This document shows positions 17,414 to 27,207 of a stretch of DNA of 64,000 bases, in pieces. A program made the translations under genes and the position numbers. The DNA is from Virgibacillus proomii (GTDB lineage: Bacteria > Bacillota > Bacilli > Bacillales > Amphibacillaceae), in NCBI RefSeq assembly GCF_900162615.1, contig NZ_FUFN01000010.1, positions 378,149 through 442,148 on the forward strand, given 5' to 3'. The stretch's first letter is position 1; every line of letters begins with the position of its first letter. The notes below the pieces were generated by a model that was not told where the DNA came from, did no database searches, and saw nothing but the letters and a program-made list of their open reading frames with translations.

Positions 17414-17902
17414 TCATTTTCCTGTAAAGAGCAGTATCCTAGCAGAGTGATAGATAGCAATCGTTTTACAAATTGCCTTTCCTCCAACGGTTAAAGCGGC
17501 AATAATGCTTGTCAGAATAATGGATATAAAAATGAAATAAAAGGAACCCTCAGCAGTTTGGCTAATTGGAAAACAACAGCAGTTGAGCTGCACCACTGAC
17601 GATCCAGCAATATCACTAATGATATCGTTAAATAAACTGGAAAATATCGGAGCCGTTTTAGCGACAGGCTGCTTCTTTTGCTCCCTTTATTTTTTTGCTG
17701 CTATTGCATGAAATGCTGCAAGACCAATTGTATCACCTATAATACCAATCATTATAAAGACGAAGACGATAAACAGACTAAGCAATAAACCTGTTCCTTC
17801 TTGAAATAACGTCGAAACGAATGAAAATAAAAACACCATTCCAAAGGTTAGTAAACTTATTTTACTATTCCACTCTAAAGATTGACGCATCCGTCTAATC
17901 AA
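17414..17902 (-). pseudogene. Frameshifted small membrane protein gene
   Basis: Two short frames on the minus strand (17687-17902 and 17414-17596) plus the sequence between them read as one protein once two frameshifts are allowed. One lies at the T7 run 17690-17696 and leads into KKIKGAKEAA; the second comes about 10 codons later and leads into VAKTAPIFSSLFNDIISDIAG. The joined protein of about 160 residues has membrane segments (GMVFLFSFVSTLF, VFIMIGIIGDTIGLAAF) and the block ALTVGGKAI. I recall this pattern from a conserved Firmicute membrane family sometimes labelled CorB/CNNM-like, but the function is not established. Two lesions argue for genuine decay. Confidence 0.6.
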
Positions 17903-17970
17903 TTGGATAAACTCCTTTGTTATATTTAGATCGTTTAAAGCGTGTTTAATAACTCATATTGATAAAGGGT

Positions 17971-18004
17971 GACTCTTCCGGCTACCACCCCGGAAGAGTC
18001 TTTG
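17971..18004. terminator. Orphan hairpin, terminator-like
   Basis: GACTCTTCCGG (17971-17981) pairs perfectly with CCGGAAGAGTC (17990-18000); a short T tract follows. It does not directly follow an intact gene. Confidence 0.5.
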
Positions 18005-18275
18005 AATTACCCGAACTACTAATTTATCCGTCGATTGCTTGAAGTTCTATGTTGCAAAAAAGTCTAATAGGAGAAATCATCTTCTACATTTTAATTACTC
18101 CACTTTTATTTAATGATATAACTTTCTTGAAGATGTTATGGTTGAGCTTTTATTCCTGAATTATTTAACCGAATCTATATTAATTAACTTAGGTGAATTA
18201 TTTTGCCTTAATGAAAAAATACACTATTTTATAAAAAAAATCAAGTGGCTTTTATAATATTTTTGAGAAAAGAGC

Positions 18276-19106
18276 CCGTTCATTCCATTTATCACAGAGG
18301 ATATTCATGTAAAGCTTACCGGTAACAGTGTTCATTTAGCTGATTTTCCTAACTATAATGAAGCGGGTATAGATGATCAGCTTGAGCAAGAAATGGAAAG
18401 GGTTCTTCAAGTTGTAGAACTTGCAAGGCATGCCCGCAATCTATCCAAAATCAAGACGAAACAGCCTTTAGCTTCACTGACTGTCATAGGAGATAAAGAG
18501 GCTGTGCAGTTTTCAAGAAAATATGAATGGATTATAAAAGATGAAATAAACGTTAAGCATGTGTATCTAGGAAGCGATCTTGAAGATCAAGTTCACTATG
18601 AAGTCAAATTGAACTTTTCTACAGCCGGGCCAAAATTAGGAAAACGGACAGGACTTGTGCAAAAACAGCTGCAACAGTTATCTGATGAATCTATAGTTGA
18701 AATGGTAAAAGGAGACTGTAAACTAACTTTACCTTCAGGAGAATCTCTGCTGCTTGATGAAGAAGATCTCATCGTGAAACAGGTTACGAAAGCAGGAGTA
18801 GAAATGGCTGCCAACCAATCTTATACGGCGCTCTTAGATATGGTCATAACGAAAGAGCTAGAGCAAGAAGGGCTAGCTCGCGAACTCATACGCGCTGTGC
18901 AGCTTTACCGAAAAGAGTTACATTTACCAGTTGATAAACGTGTATGTATTACTTTTGATGTAAGTGATCCCATAAAGGATGTCATTAAGCAATTTCAAGA
19001 TTTACTAACAACTAATTTATTAATAAGTGATCTAAAATTTGGTGAAACAGCCGTAATGAAGACGGTTGAAATCGATGGGGAAAGTATACGTTTAGGGATC
19101 GATTAA
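18276..19106 (+). pseudogene. ileS: C-terminal relic of isoleucyl-tRNA synthetase
   Basis: From about 18276 the frame reads PFITEDIHVKLTG, SVHLADFP, then VLQVVELARHARNLSKIKTKQPL, EINVKHV, GPKLGKRTGLVQKQL and ALLDMVITKELEQEGLARELIRAVQLYRKEL, the anticodon-binding and C-terminal region of the long IleS type. The catalytic three quarters (HIGH and KMSKS motifs) are missing, no ribosome site or promoter fits, and sequence upstream is AT-rich filler. About 277 codons remain open. It is most likely what remained after a deletion of a second ileS copy. A translated product from ATG 18393 (237 residues) cannot be excluded. Confidence 0.8.
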
Positions 19107-19114
19107 TTGAAAAA

Positions 19115-19250
19115 GGGGTTGTCTAAAAAGTTCGTTTTTGACTAATTAGCACCAAATTAAATAAACCCCCAAGAATGCTGATTTAACAACATTCTTGGGG
19201 TTAGTTTTTTTACTTTACGAGCTGAATTACCTCTTTTCAGACAGCTCTTT
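19115..19250. mobile_element. MITE-like element containing a terminator hairpin
   Basis: Ends GGTTGTCTAAAAAG and CTTTTCAGACAGCTC form imperfect inverted repeats around a 135-bp non-coding interior. The interior carries the stem ACCCCCAAGAATG/CATTCTTGGGG (19165-19200) followed by TTAGTTTTTTT. The ends differ from the TGTTCAAAAA family. Confidence 0.45.
19164..19207 (+). terminator. Strong hairpin terminator
   Basis: ACCCCCAAGAATG pairs with CATTCTTGGGGT with one bulge; seven T follow shortly after. It lies inside the MITE-like element and between the ileS relic and the convergent pdxK gene. Confidence 0.7.
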
Positions 19251-19339
19251 TTTACAAACTTTAATGAATGACACAATGGAATGATCGTTCAATATGTGCA
19301 TAATTTCTCCTAACTATAATAAGTTTGACAGCTGGGTTT

Positions 19340-20146
19340 TTAATCAATTAATTTAGTGTAAGCACCGTGTCGAACTGGACCTACATATTTATTCAGCTTC
19401 CATCCATGTTTAATGGCTGCAGTTACAAACTCTTTGGCGGCAATAACGGATTCTTTTACAGAGTTTCCCAATGCGAGATTAGCCGTAATTGCTGCAGCAA
19501 ATGTACAACCGGCACCGTGATTATAGGTTGTCTGGATTTTTTCCTTTTTTAATAGGATAAATTCTTGTCCATCATAAAAAAGATCAACAGCTTTTTCATG
19601 GTCAAAAGCAGTTCCACCTTTGATAACAACATTTTTTGCGCCTAACTCATGAATTTTTACAGCAGCTGTTTTCATTTCTTCCATCGTCTTGATCCGACCT
19701 GTTTGTGCTAATTGTCCAGCTTCGAACAGGTTTGGAGTTGTAATGATTGTATGAGGAAGCAGCAGTTCACGCATTGCATCCGTATTCTCCGGCTGCAGCA
19801 CATCATCTTCACCCTTACATACCATTACCGGATCTAGTACATAATTTCTTATGTTATAATCGGAAATTTTCTTAGCTCCTAATTCAATAATATCAACAGA
19901 ACCAAGCATTCCTGTCTTCATCGCATCAACACCAACAGATAGAATAGTATCTAATTGTTTTTCAACAATCGTTACATCTATAGGAGAAACACAATGCCCC
20001 CAACCATTGGGGTCCATTGTAACGATAGAGGTTAGAGCTGTCATGCCGTAAACATCGTGTTCCTGAAATGTTTTTAGATCCGCTTGAATACCAGCGCCAC
20101 CACTGGAATCAGAACCTGCTAGAGTTAAGGTTTTCTTCATTGTCAT
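19340..20146 (-). CDS. pdxK: Pyridoxal/pyridoxine kinase PdxK
   Basis: A ribokinase-fold kinase of 268 residues resembling B. subtilis PdxK, which phosphorylates vitamin B6 vitamers (and is related to ThiD HMP kinases). Motifs: TLAGSDSSGGAGIQADLKTF at the N-terminus, GMTALTSIVTMDPN, VLDPVMVCKG, TPNLFEAGQL, VVIKGG, and the anion-hole/catalytic HGAGCTFAAAI. The ATG at 20146 is preferred over an upstream one because GGAGCG lies 6 bases before it. The CMKTG-type cysteine placement (PVMVCKG) favours the PdxK group over ThiD. Standing alone, it probably serves B6 salvage. Confidence 0.88.
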   Translation of the reverse strand: MTMKKTLTLAGSDSSGGAGIQADLKTFQEHDVYGMTALTSIVTMDPNGWGHCVSPIDVTIVEKQLDTILSVGVDAMKTGMLGSVDIIELGAKKISDYNIRNYVLDPVMVCKGEDDVLQPENTDAMRELLLPHTIITTPNLFEAGQLAQTGRIKTMEEMKTAAVKIHELGAKNVVIKGGTAFDHEKAVDLFYDGQEFILLKKEKIQTTYNHGAGCTFAAAITANLALGNSVKESVIAAKEFVTAAIKHGWKLNKYVGPVRHGAYTKLID

Positions 20147-20507
20147 AGCTATCGCTCCAAACATAATTATTGTTCATATATATTCTTTCTATATAGAATA
20201 TAACAGAATTTTTCAGATTAAAAGTAATAGATACTAATTCAGAACTTCGGATTTTAAATGAAGTACGATTAAAGAACGAGCAGGATAGTATTTATAAAAG
20301 TTGAAAAGTAAGAGAGATCACTATAAAGTTTAGCCAGAACTCCCAAAAGCTGCATCAGGCACTTGAAAGTTGAGAGAGATATATCAAAAGCTACAAGAGA
20401 TGCTTTGAAATGAAGCGCTACTATACTGTAAATATAAAGCAAAAACTAAAATGGAGAGGAAGCATAATTTTTTCATTATCGCCAATAATGTAATTTATAA
20501 GCTTTCC

Positions 20508-20537
20508 TTGAGAAAAATGGAAAAAGTAGTGTATTAT
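20508..20537 (+). promoter_or_regulatory. Candidate sppA promoter
   Basis: TTGAGA (20508-20513), an 18-base spacer and TATTAT (20532-20537), about 43 bases before the GTG start. The rest of the 430-bp gap between pdxK and sppA shows nothing recognisable. Confidence 0.45.
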
Positions 20538-20579
20538 TTTATATAACTCAAAAATATTGGGAAAAGTGGAGGCGGTAAA

Positions 20580-21572
20580 GTGAATACAAAACGCTGGTTT
20601 GCAATCATTATTGCTACAGTATTATTAGTTGTATCAATTGGATTTCAGTTTGTCAGCAGTTTTGCGACTGCTAATTTTTCAGACATGTTTACTTTAATGG
20701 ATCAGAAGTATGAAGAAGAGATCATACAAGAAGGAATGGGAGATAAGATTGCTGTTCTGTATCTAGATGGAGTTATTCAAGATACAGCACCTAGTACATT
20801 AGTTAATACAACTTCTTATAATCATAAACAGTTTCTGGAAATGCTTAATGAAGCTGGGGAGGATGAGTCAGTTGACGGTATTATTCTTAGAATCAATACA
20901 CCCGGCGGTGGAGTGGTAGAAAGTGACGAAATTCATGACAAAATAGAAGAAATCCAGAAAGAGAAAGAAAAACCAATTTATGTTTCTATGGGAAATACTG
21001 CTGCTTCAGGGGGATATTACATATCTGCGCCAGCTGATAAAGTAATAGCTCATCCAGCAACGTTAACCGGGTCTATTGGTGTTATTATGGAAGGATATGA
21101 CCTTTCTGAATTAACCGATAAATGGGGTATTGATTTCAATACGATAAAAAGTGGTAAACATAAAGATATTATGTCATTTTCACGAAAGATGACCAATGAA
21201 GAAAGAGAAATCTTACAAACAATGGTCAATGATATGTACAATGATTTTGTGAAGGTTATCGTTGATGGAAGGGGAATGTCAGAATCCAAGGTTAAAGAGT
21301 TGGGAGATGGCCGTGTTTATACTGGTAGCCAGGCAAAGAAAAATGGATTAGTCGATGAGCTGGGTTCATTAGATGATACGATTGCGTATATGACGAAAGA
21401 TTATCAGCTTGATGATGTTCAAGTAGTTAAATATAATGAACCAATGGGCTTTAGAGAGTATTTAGGCATATCTTTAGGTTCGTTATTTACAAAAGAAAAA
21501 GAACTTTTTAACGTCATGGATGTAATTAGGGAGTCTAACGCTCCTCGTGCCATGTACCTATATTCCAATTAA
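20580..21572 (+). CDS. sppA: Signal peptide peptidase SppA
   Basis: A membrane-anchored serine/lysine protease that degrades cleaved signal peptides, 330 residues. An N-terminal membrane anchor (WFAIIIATVLLVVSIGFQF) is followed by the extracytoplasmic S49 peptidase domain: INTPGGGVVESDEIHDKI, the nucleophile serine in GNTAASGGYYISAPADKV, TGSIGVIMEG, and the catalytic lysine in KSGKHKDIMSF. It begins with GTG 7 bases after GGAGG. The gene is followed 11 bases later by an RDD-family gene, the same sppA-yteJ pair as in B. subtilis, so the two form an operon ending at the hairpin at 22064. Confidence 0.93.
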   Translation: MNTKRWFAIIIATVLLVVSIGFQFVSSFATANFSDMFTLMDQKYEEEIIQEGMGDKIAVLYLDGVIQDTAPSTLVNTTSYNHKQFLEMLNEAGEDESVDGIILRINTPGGGVVESDEIHDKIEEIQKEKEKPIYVSMGNTAASGGYYISAPADKVIAHPATLTGSIGVIMEGYDLSELTDKWGIDFNTIKSGKHKDIMSFSRKMTNEEREILQTMVNDMYNDFVKVIVDGRGMSESKVKELGDGRVYTGSQAKKNGLVDELGSLDDTIAYMTKDYQLDDVQVVKYNEPMGFREYLGISLGSLFTKEKELFNVMDVIRESNAPRAMYLYSN

Positions 21573-21583
21573 GGGGGGATAAA

Positions 21584-22054
21584 ATGAGTGAGCTTACTGC
21601 TGAAAATGCAATGATGGAAATAACCAGTGACACATATAGATATGCTGGGTTTTGGATGCGATTTTGGGCATATATTATGGATTTAATTGTTGTTGCAAGT
21701 ATTAACGGTATTCTTTTAACCCCATTTAAATTCATTAATGATGGAGAAGTTATTGAAATGGGATTTTGGACGTTAACAGGCATTATTGCGTCCATTATGT
21801 TCTATTTATATTTCCTGCTTATGACGAAAAAGTTCGGTCAAACATTAGGGAAAATGATTATGGGAATTAAAGTTATTCGAGAAGATGGAGAAAAGTTAAC
21901 ATGGAATGATTTATTATTTAGAGAGGTAATAGGTAGATTTATTCATCGTGTATTTTCCTTTTTAGCTGTTCTTTATATCGTTGTTGCTTTTACGAAAGAG
22001 AAACAGGGAATACACGATATGATTGGTAATACAAGAGTAGTTTTTGTTGATTAA
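21584..22054 (+). CDS. yteJ: RDD-family membrane protein YteJ
   Basis: A 156-residue RDD-domain protein with three to four membrane segments. The diagnostic residues lie in YAGFWMRFWAYIMDLIVV (Arg...Asp), and later GQTLGKMIMGIKVI and LLFREVIGRF. In B. subtilis the homologue YteJ is encoded next to SppA and modulates its protease activity; the same order here supports that role. The ribosome site is AAGGGGGG, 5-6 bases before ATG. The gene has a strong terminator. Confidence 0.88.
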   Translation: MSELTAENAMMEITSDTYRYAGFWMRFWAYIMDLIVVASINGILLTPFKFINDGEVIEMGFWTLTGIIASIMFYLYFLLMTKKFGQTLGKMIMGIKVIREDGEKLTWNDLLFREVIGRFIHRVFSFLAVLYIVVAFTKEKQGIHDMIGNTRVVFVD

Positions 22055-22063
22055 GCTAATAAT

Positions 22064-22115
22064 AAGCACATAAACAGTACCGGTGTGTATCACTTTTCTG
22101 TTTATGTGCTTTTTA
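22064..22115 (+). terminator. Terminator of sppA-yteJ
   Basis: AAGCACATAAACAG (22064-22077) pairs with CTGTTTATGTGCTT (22098-22111), followed by TTT. Confidence 0.85.
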
Positions 22116-22159
22116 AAAATAAAGATGAAACTTGATTTATGAGGGTCTTCCCTTCATTT

Positions 22160-22345
22160 CCTACTGATAGTTATAGAACAAAGGCTAAAATCTGGGCGTC
22201 CTTGAAAAAAAGCATGCGATATCGCTGCCGTAGCTATCCTTGTCCATGAAAACCGCGTTGTATCGCTATCGTAGCAAACTCTGTCCTTTAGACGCGAACG
22301 AAGCGGACATATATCTGTTATCTCCCACTAAGACTTCATCATATA
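22160..22345. repeat. Degenerate element with internal direct repeat
   Basis: Starts with AAAGGCTAAAA and CGTCCTTGAAAAA, shared with the interior of the MITE-like element at 4162. It holds an imperfect 26-bp direct repeat beginning TATCGCT.CCGTAGC at 22220 and TATCGCTATCGTAGC at 22261, both ending in TGTCC. It has no coding capacity. The remaining gap to cydA (about 22350-22980) shows no recognised gene or Rex site. Confidence 0.4.
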
Positions 22346-22980
22346 CTCTATAAGTGGAAGATTTATGACATCTTAGATGCGTGATACTATTTTAGCATGG
22401 AGTTACGAAACTTGAGTAAATGTTAATTTCTAACAGGTTACGCGCACAATGGTTGATTTCCCTTCAAGTTTTCCAACATGAAGAATAAGATTTTCGTTTA
22501 GAAGTTAGTTTAACGATTTTACTTTTTAATTGAGCCAAAGCTAGATAGTCAACCTATCTTCAGAACTTGGATACAATCCAAGTTTCTTTAGTAATGCTTG
22601 TTCTACTTTTTTGAAACGCTGTAATTGACAATGGATAAACTTATGAAATAGGTGTATTGTTACCTGTTATTTCCATGTAAGTTACTACAATGTAGTTATG
22701 TTACTTTAGGGAAATTCTCAATTTCATGAGTAATTTATCAATAGTGGGGAATGTAATATTATAAATAGACAAATTTTTGTTTGAGGTTTGTCATACTTTT
22801 GTCATGGTAATTCGTCCTTTTCTATTAGAAAATAGTTTATACTAATTATTACGTGAGTTGATCACTAAATATTAACTTTTCCTTAATATAAATTAGGCTG
22901 AAGGAAATAAATTGATGAATGTTTGAATGATCACTTTTGAACAAGAGGCGAATGCCGATAAATAGGAGGGATTGCCGGTT

Positions 22981-24333
22981 ATGATGGATTTAGATCCAGT
23001 TTTAATGAGTCGTTTATTAACGACAATTACTTTAGTATTTCATATTATTTTTGCAACTTTAGGTGTCGGGGTCCCATTGATGATTTCCATTGCTGAGTTT
23101 ATTGGGATTAAGAAAAAAGATCCACATTATATCATGTTAGCCAGGCGATGGGCCCGAGGATTTATTATTCCTGTGGCAATTGGAGTAGTAACAGGAACAG
23201 CTATCGGTTTACAACTATCCTTGTTATGGCCGGAATTTATGCAATTAGGTGGAAATGTAATTAGCTTGCCGCTATTTATGGAAGTATTTGCTTTCTTTTT
23301 TGAAGCAATATTTTTAGGGATCTATATGTATACATGGGATCGATTTAAAAATCAAATGACACATTGGTGGCTCTCATTACCGATTGTAATTGGCGGTGGA
23401 CTTTCTGCGTTCTTTATCACAACTGTAAATGCTTTTATGAACACACCAGAAGGTTTTAAAATTGGCAAAAATGGCTTTGCAGCGATTAATCCATTGGAAA
23501 CGATGTTTAACCCGGCAACACCAACAAAAGTTTTTCATGTATTGACGTCTGCATATTTAACGGTGGCTGCCATTTTAGCTGCATTTGCTGCATTTGGTTT
23601 GCTAAGAAAGAAAACAAGAGAATATCATAAAAAAGCATTAAAGCTAACAGTCACCTTAACATTCATATTTGCGATTTTTACAGCAATAGCAGGAGACGTT
23701 TCTGCCAAATTCCTAGCCGAATACCAACCAGAAAAACTGGCAGCTGCGGAGTGGCATTTTGAAACAGAGAAAAACGCGGATTTAATTCTCTTTGGTTGGT
23801 TAAATGAAGATAATGAGCCAACGGGAGTAATACGTTTTCCAAGTTTACTTAGCTTTTTAGCATTTAGTGACTTTGATGCTGAAGTAATTGGACTAGAAGA
23901 ATTTCCAGAAGAGGAACGACCTCCATTATGGATTCACTATATGTTTGACTTAATGGTAATTATTGGCTTCTTCTTGCTTGGCGTTTCATTTCTTTACCTT
24001 ATCCTTTCAAAGTTAAAACGATGGAATGAAAATAATAAATTCATGCTGTGGTTGCTTATTTTAAGTGGACCTCTAGCAATGCTAGCAATTGAATTTGGTT
24101 GGATTTATGCAGAAGAAGGAAGGCAGCCATGGATATTGCGAGGATATATGACAGTTGAAGAAGCAGCAACGACGTCACCGTATGTAGGGTGGATGTTTAT
24201 CCTATTTTTATTACTTTATATAACACTTGGTGTAATCGGAGTAGTCGTGCTTCGTAAGCTATTTAAAAATAATCCGGTAGAAGATGAACTGGAAAAGAAA
24301 TACCCGTCCATAGAAAAGGGTGATAATCAATGA
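22981..24333 (+). CDS. cydA: Cytochrome bd oxidase subunit I (CydA)
   Basis: Quinol oxidase subnit carrying the haem groups, 450 residues with nine membrane helices and the short Q-loop usual for Gram-positives. Ligand candidates: the His in LVFHIIFATLG, the glutamates in FMEVFAFFFEAIFLG, the His in KVFHVLTSAYLT and the Met in FDLMVIIGFF; GRQPW is conserved near the C-terminus. ATG 22981 is chosen because AGGAGGG lies 10 bases upstream; an in-frame TTG at 22972 is too close to it. The overall sequence resembles the YthA branch. First gene of cydABDC, overlapping cydB by 4 bases. Confidence 0.94.
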   Translation: MMDLDPVLMSRLLTTITLVFHIIFATLGVGVPLMISIAEFIGIKKKDPHYIMLARRWARGFIIPVAIGVVTGTAIGLQLSLLWPEFMQLGGNVISLPLFMEVFAFFFEAIFLGIYMYTWDRFKNQMTHWWLSLPIVIGGGLSAFFITTVNAFMNTPEGFKIGKNGFAAINPLETMFNPATPTKVFHVLTSAYLTVAAILAAFAAFGLLRKKTREYHKKALKLTVTLTFIFAIFTAIAGDVSAKFLAEYQPEKLAAAEWHFETEKNADLILFGWLNEDNEPTGVIRFPSLLSFLAFSDFDAEVIGLEEFPEEERPPLWIHYMFDLMVIIGFFLLGVSFLYLILSKLKRWNENNKFMLWLLILSGPLAMLAIEFGWIYAEEGRQPWILRGYMTVEEAATTSPYVGWMFILFLLLYITLGVIGVVVLRKLFKNNPVEDELEKKYPSIEKGDNQ

Positions 24334-25343
24334 GTTATGAAATAATTGGGATTACGGTATTATGGCTCTTTTTATATGGTTATTTGATTGTTGCTTCTGT
24401 CGACTTTGGAGCTGGTTTTTATGCATATTATGCGAAAGTAACAAAAAAAGATCATATTATTAACCAATTAATTTCCAGATATTTGTCTCCAGTATGGGAA
24501 GTAACTAATGTGTTCTTCGTGTTCTTTTTCGTCGGTATCGTTGGCTTCTTCCCTGACTCTGCCTACTATTATGGTACTGCACTGTTAGTGCCCGGAAGTA
24601 TAGCTATTATTTTACTGGCAATTCGTGGGTCATTTTATGCATTTGAAAATTATGGATCGAAGAAAAGTAATGTTTATATGTTTTTATACGGTGCTACCGG
24701 ATTATTAATTCCAGCCTCCTTGTCAATAGCACTGACGCTGTCAGAGGGGGGATTTATTAAAGAAGAAAGTGGAACGGTCTCCTTAGATTACTTTGCATTA
24801 TTTGCCAGTCCGTATTCTTGGAGTGTCGTATTTCTTGCGATCGTATCTGTATTGTTTATCAGTGCAACCTTTTTAACCTTCTATGCAGCAAGGGCCAATG
24901 ACGTTAAAGCATTAAAGCTTGTAAGAAAATATGCATTATTTTGGGGTACACCTACGATTATTGCTGCATTGACGACGTTTATTGCACTAGGTCAGCATAA
25001 TCAACGCCATTATCAAAATATGTTTGATTATTGGTGGATGTTTGGCTTATCAGTAGGATTTTTTATGATTGCCATGTGGTTAATTTATCAAGGAAGGCGA
25101 TATGGCTTAGCGTTTATTAGTGTGATGCTGCAATTTTTCTTTGCTTTCTTTGGCTATGGTGTAAGTCATCTTCCATATATTTTAGATCCGTATATAACGG
25201 TATATGAAAATGCAACTCATGAATCAACAGGAATTGCACTAATCATCGTTTTTATTGCAGGTCTATTCCTATTAATCCCTTCATTAATTTTACTACTGCG
25301 TCTGTTCTTGTTTGACGCAGACTATGTAAAAGGGAAAAAATAA
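24330..25343 (+). CDS. cydB: Cytochrome bd oxidase subunit II (CydB)
   Basis: 337 residues with eight membrane helices. N-terminal FLYGYLIVASVDFGAGFYAYYAK contains the conserved acidic residue of CydB, followed by SPVWEVTNVFFVFFFVG. It overlaps cydA as ATGA, so both subunits are translationally coupled. It scaffolds CydA in the terminal oxidase that works at low oxygen. Its closest remembered likeness is the YthB type. Confidence 0.93.
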   Translation: MSYEIIGITVLWLFLYGYLIVASVDFGAGFYAYYAKVTKKDHIINQLISRYLSPVWEVTNVFFVFFFVGIVGFFPDSAYYYGTALLVPGSIAIILLAIRGSFYAFENYGSKKSNVYMFLYGATGLLIPASLSIALTLSEGGFIKEESGTVSLDYFALFASPYSWSVVFLAIVSVLFISATFLTFYAARANDVKALKLVRKYALFWGTPTIIAALTTFIALGQHNQRHYQNMFDYWWMFGLSVGFFMIAMWLIYQGRRYGLAFISVMLQFFFAFFGYGVSHLPYILDPYITVYENATHESTGIALIIVFIAGLFLLIPSLILLLRLFLFDADYVKGKK

Positions 25344-25470
25344 GCAATTGGTGTATCTTAAAAGGAACAAGAATACTAAGTCAGTTACCTCGGTCTTAAG
25401 CCTTAAGATTGGGAGATATGCTCTTTAGAAAGGGCGAAGAAGGCCCCATCTTTAAACAAGGAGCGTCTAC

Positions 25471-27207
25471 ATGCATAATATGAAATTTTATCTCAAAGCA
25501 AATAAAATAAGTATGGTATATCTGTTTGTGCTTTCTCTCTTAATGGGTGTCGCCATTGTAGTACAAGCTTACTTACTTGTTTCCATTATTGATGGCGTCT
25601 TTTTAAAGGGACAAACATTTCAGGAAATCCTCCCATTATTGGGAGGATTATTCTTCATTCTATTAGTAAGGAGTTTTATTCCTTACTTTAGTGGGAAAAT
25701 TGGAATTCAACTAGGTTCTAATGCTAAACAGCAATTTCGTCAAAAGCTAATCGCACACTTTGTAAAGAATCCGGTTTCAGCATCTTTAAAGGGACAATCT
25801 GGACAAAAGGTTAGTGTGTTGATGGATGCTATTGATGAAGTAGATAGCTATTTTAGCAGTTATATTCCACAAGTTATTCGTTCAGCGATTATTCCTCTCA
25901 TTATCATTATATTTGTGTTTATCGAACATGTTAATTCCGGATTAATCATGCTAGTAACTTCACCATTTATTCCGATATTTATGGTAATTATCGGTATGCA
26001 GACAAAAAAGAAGTCTGAAGAGCAAATGGAAGAATTGGCTGCTTTTTCAGGTCGCTTTCTCGATACATTACAAGGGCTCGTCACGTTGAAATTATTCGCA
26101 AAAGCGAAGCAGCAAAAGCATACAATTCAAACGAGTAGCTTACGTTTTCGCGATGCAACCATGGAAATCTTAAAAGTAGCATTTATGTCGTCATTTATGC
26201 TGGAGCTTATTTCCATGCTGGCGATCGGGTTAGTTGCTTTGGAGGTAGCATTGCAATTAATTGTGTTTGATGGTATTTCATTTTTCAAAGCTTTTTTTGT
26301 TCTTGTTCTGGCACCAGAGTACTTTACATCACTGCGTGAACTGGGAACAGCGTTTCATAACGGAAAAAGCAGTATGGGAGCTGCCCAAAAGGTAGAAGAA
26401 GAGCTGGAAAAGGATAAGGAAGCAAACCGTGTATGGGGAACGCGTCCACTTGCTAAAACATCAATACCTGTACAGATTGAACTACAAGGTGTAGGGTTTC
26501 AATACGGTGAAGATCAGTTTTCCTTACAACCAATTCATACATCATTCTTGCCATTAACGAAAAATGCAATTGTCGGAAAAACCGGTTCTGGAAAGTCAAC
26601 GTTATTGCATTTAATTGCAGGGATTATTACACCCTCAGAGGGACAAATCCTGGTTGATGGGAAACCTTTATGGAACTATCAAGAGGAAGACTGGTTTAGG
26701 CAACTTAGCTATATTTCTCAGCATCCGTATATATTTGCTGGAAGTATTGCTGATAATATTACTATTGGTAATAAGACAGAAATATCAAGAAAAGCTATCG
26801 AGAGAGCAGCTGAACAAGCAGGAATTTTAGAAATGATTACTTCACTAGATAACGGATTTGATACGCTAGTAGGTGAAGGCGGAAGAGGACTTTCGGGTGG
26901 AGAAAAACAGCGATTGGCCTTGGCAAGAGCATTTCTAAAGAAACCGACCATTGTTTTGTTTGATGAGCCAACAGTGGGGTTGGATTTAAAAACGGAACGA
27001 GTCCTTCAATCCTCTATTCAGAAATTGGCTGAGACTGCTACGGTTATTACTGTTGCTCATCGACTACACACGATAAAAGATGCAGACCATATCCTGTTTT
27101 TGGATAATGGGCAGCTGATTGCAGAAGGAACACATGAAAAATTACTTCAAAACGTGGATGAATATCGCGAAATGGTCGAAGTGCAACGAGGAGGGAAAGG
27201 AGAATGA
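25471..27207 (+). CDS. cydD: CydD-type thiol/haem ABC exporter subunit
   Basis: A 578-residue half-transporter with an N-terminal six-helix membrane domain and C-terminal ATPase: Walker A GKTGSGKSTLL, Q-loop SYISQHPYIFAG, signature LSGGEKQRLALARAF, Walker B TIVLFDEPTVGLD, H-loop VAHRLHT. With CydC it forms the heterodimer needed to assemble cytochrome bd. The ATG at 25471 follows AAGGAG. The 127-bp gap after cydB contains a weak inverted repeat but no clear terminator, so it is probably within the same operon. It overlaps cydC by 4 bases. Confidence 0.92.
   Translation: MHNMKFYLKANKISMVYLFVLSLLMGVAIVVQAYLLVSIIDGVFLKGQTFQEILPLLGGLFFILLVRSFIPYFSGKIGIQLGSNAKQQFRQKLIAHFVKNPVSASLKGQSGQKVSVLMDAIDEVDSYFSSYIPQVIRSAIIPLIIIIFVFIEHVNSGLIMLVTSPFIPIFMVIIGMQTKKKSEEQMEELAAFSGRFLDTLQGLVTLKLFAKAKQQKHTIQTSSLRFRDATMEILKVAFMSSFMLELISMLAIGLVALEVALQLIVFDGISFFKAFFVLVLAPEYFTSLRELGTAFHNGKSSMGAAQKVEEELEKDKEANRVWGTRPLAKTSIPVQIELQGVGFQYGEDQFSLQPIHTSFLPLTKNAIVGKTGSGKSTLLHLIAGIITPSEGQILVDGKPLWNYQEEDWFRQLSYISQHPYIFAGSIADNITIGNKTEISRKAIERAAEQAGILEMITSLDNGFDTLVGEGGRGLSGGEKQRLALARAFLKKPTIVLFDEPTVGLDLKTERVLQSSIQKLAETATVITVAHRLHTIKDADHILFLDNGQLIAEGTHEKLLQNVDEYREMVEVQRGGKGE

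Noticed and set aside
22350..22980. Rex-binding site upstream of cydA
   Set aside because: A TTGTGA..TCACAA-type dyad expected for Rex was not found.
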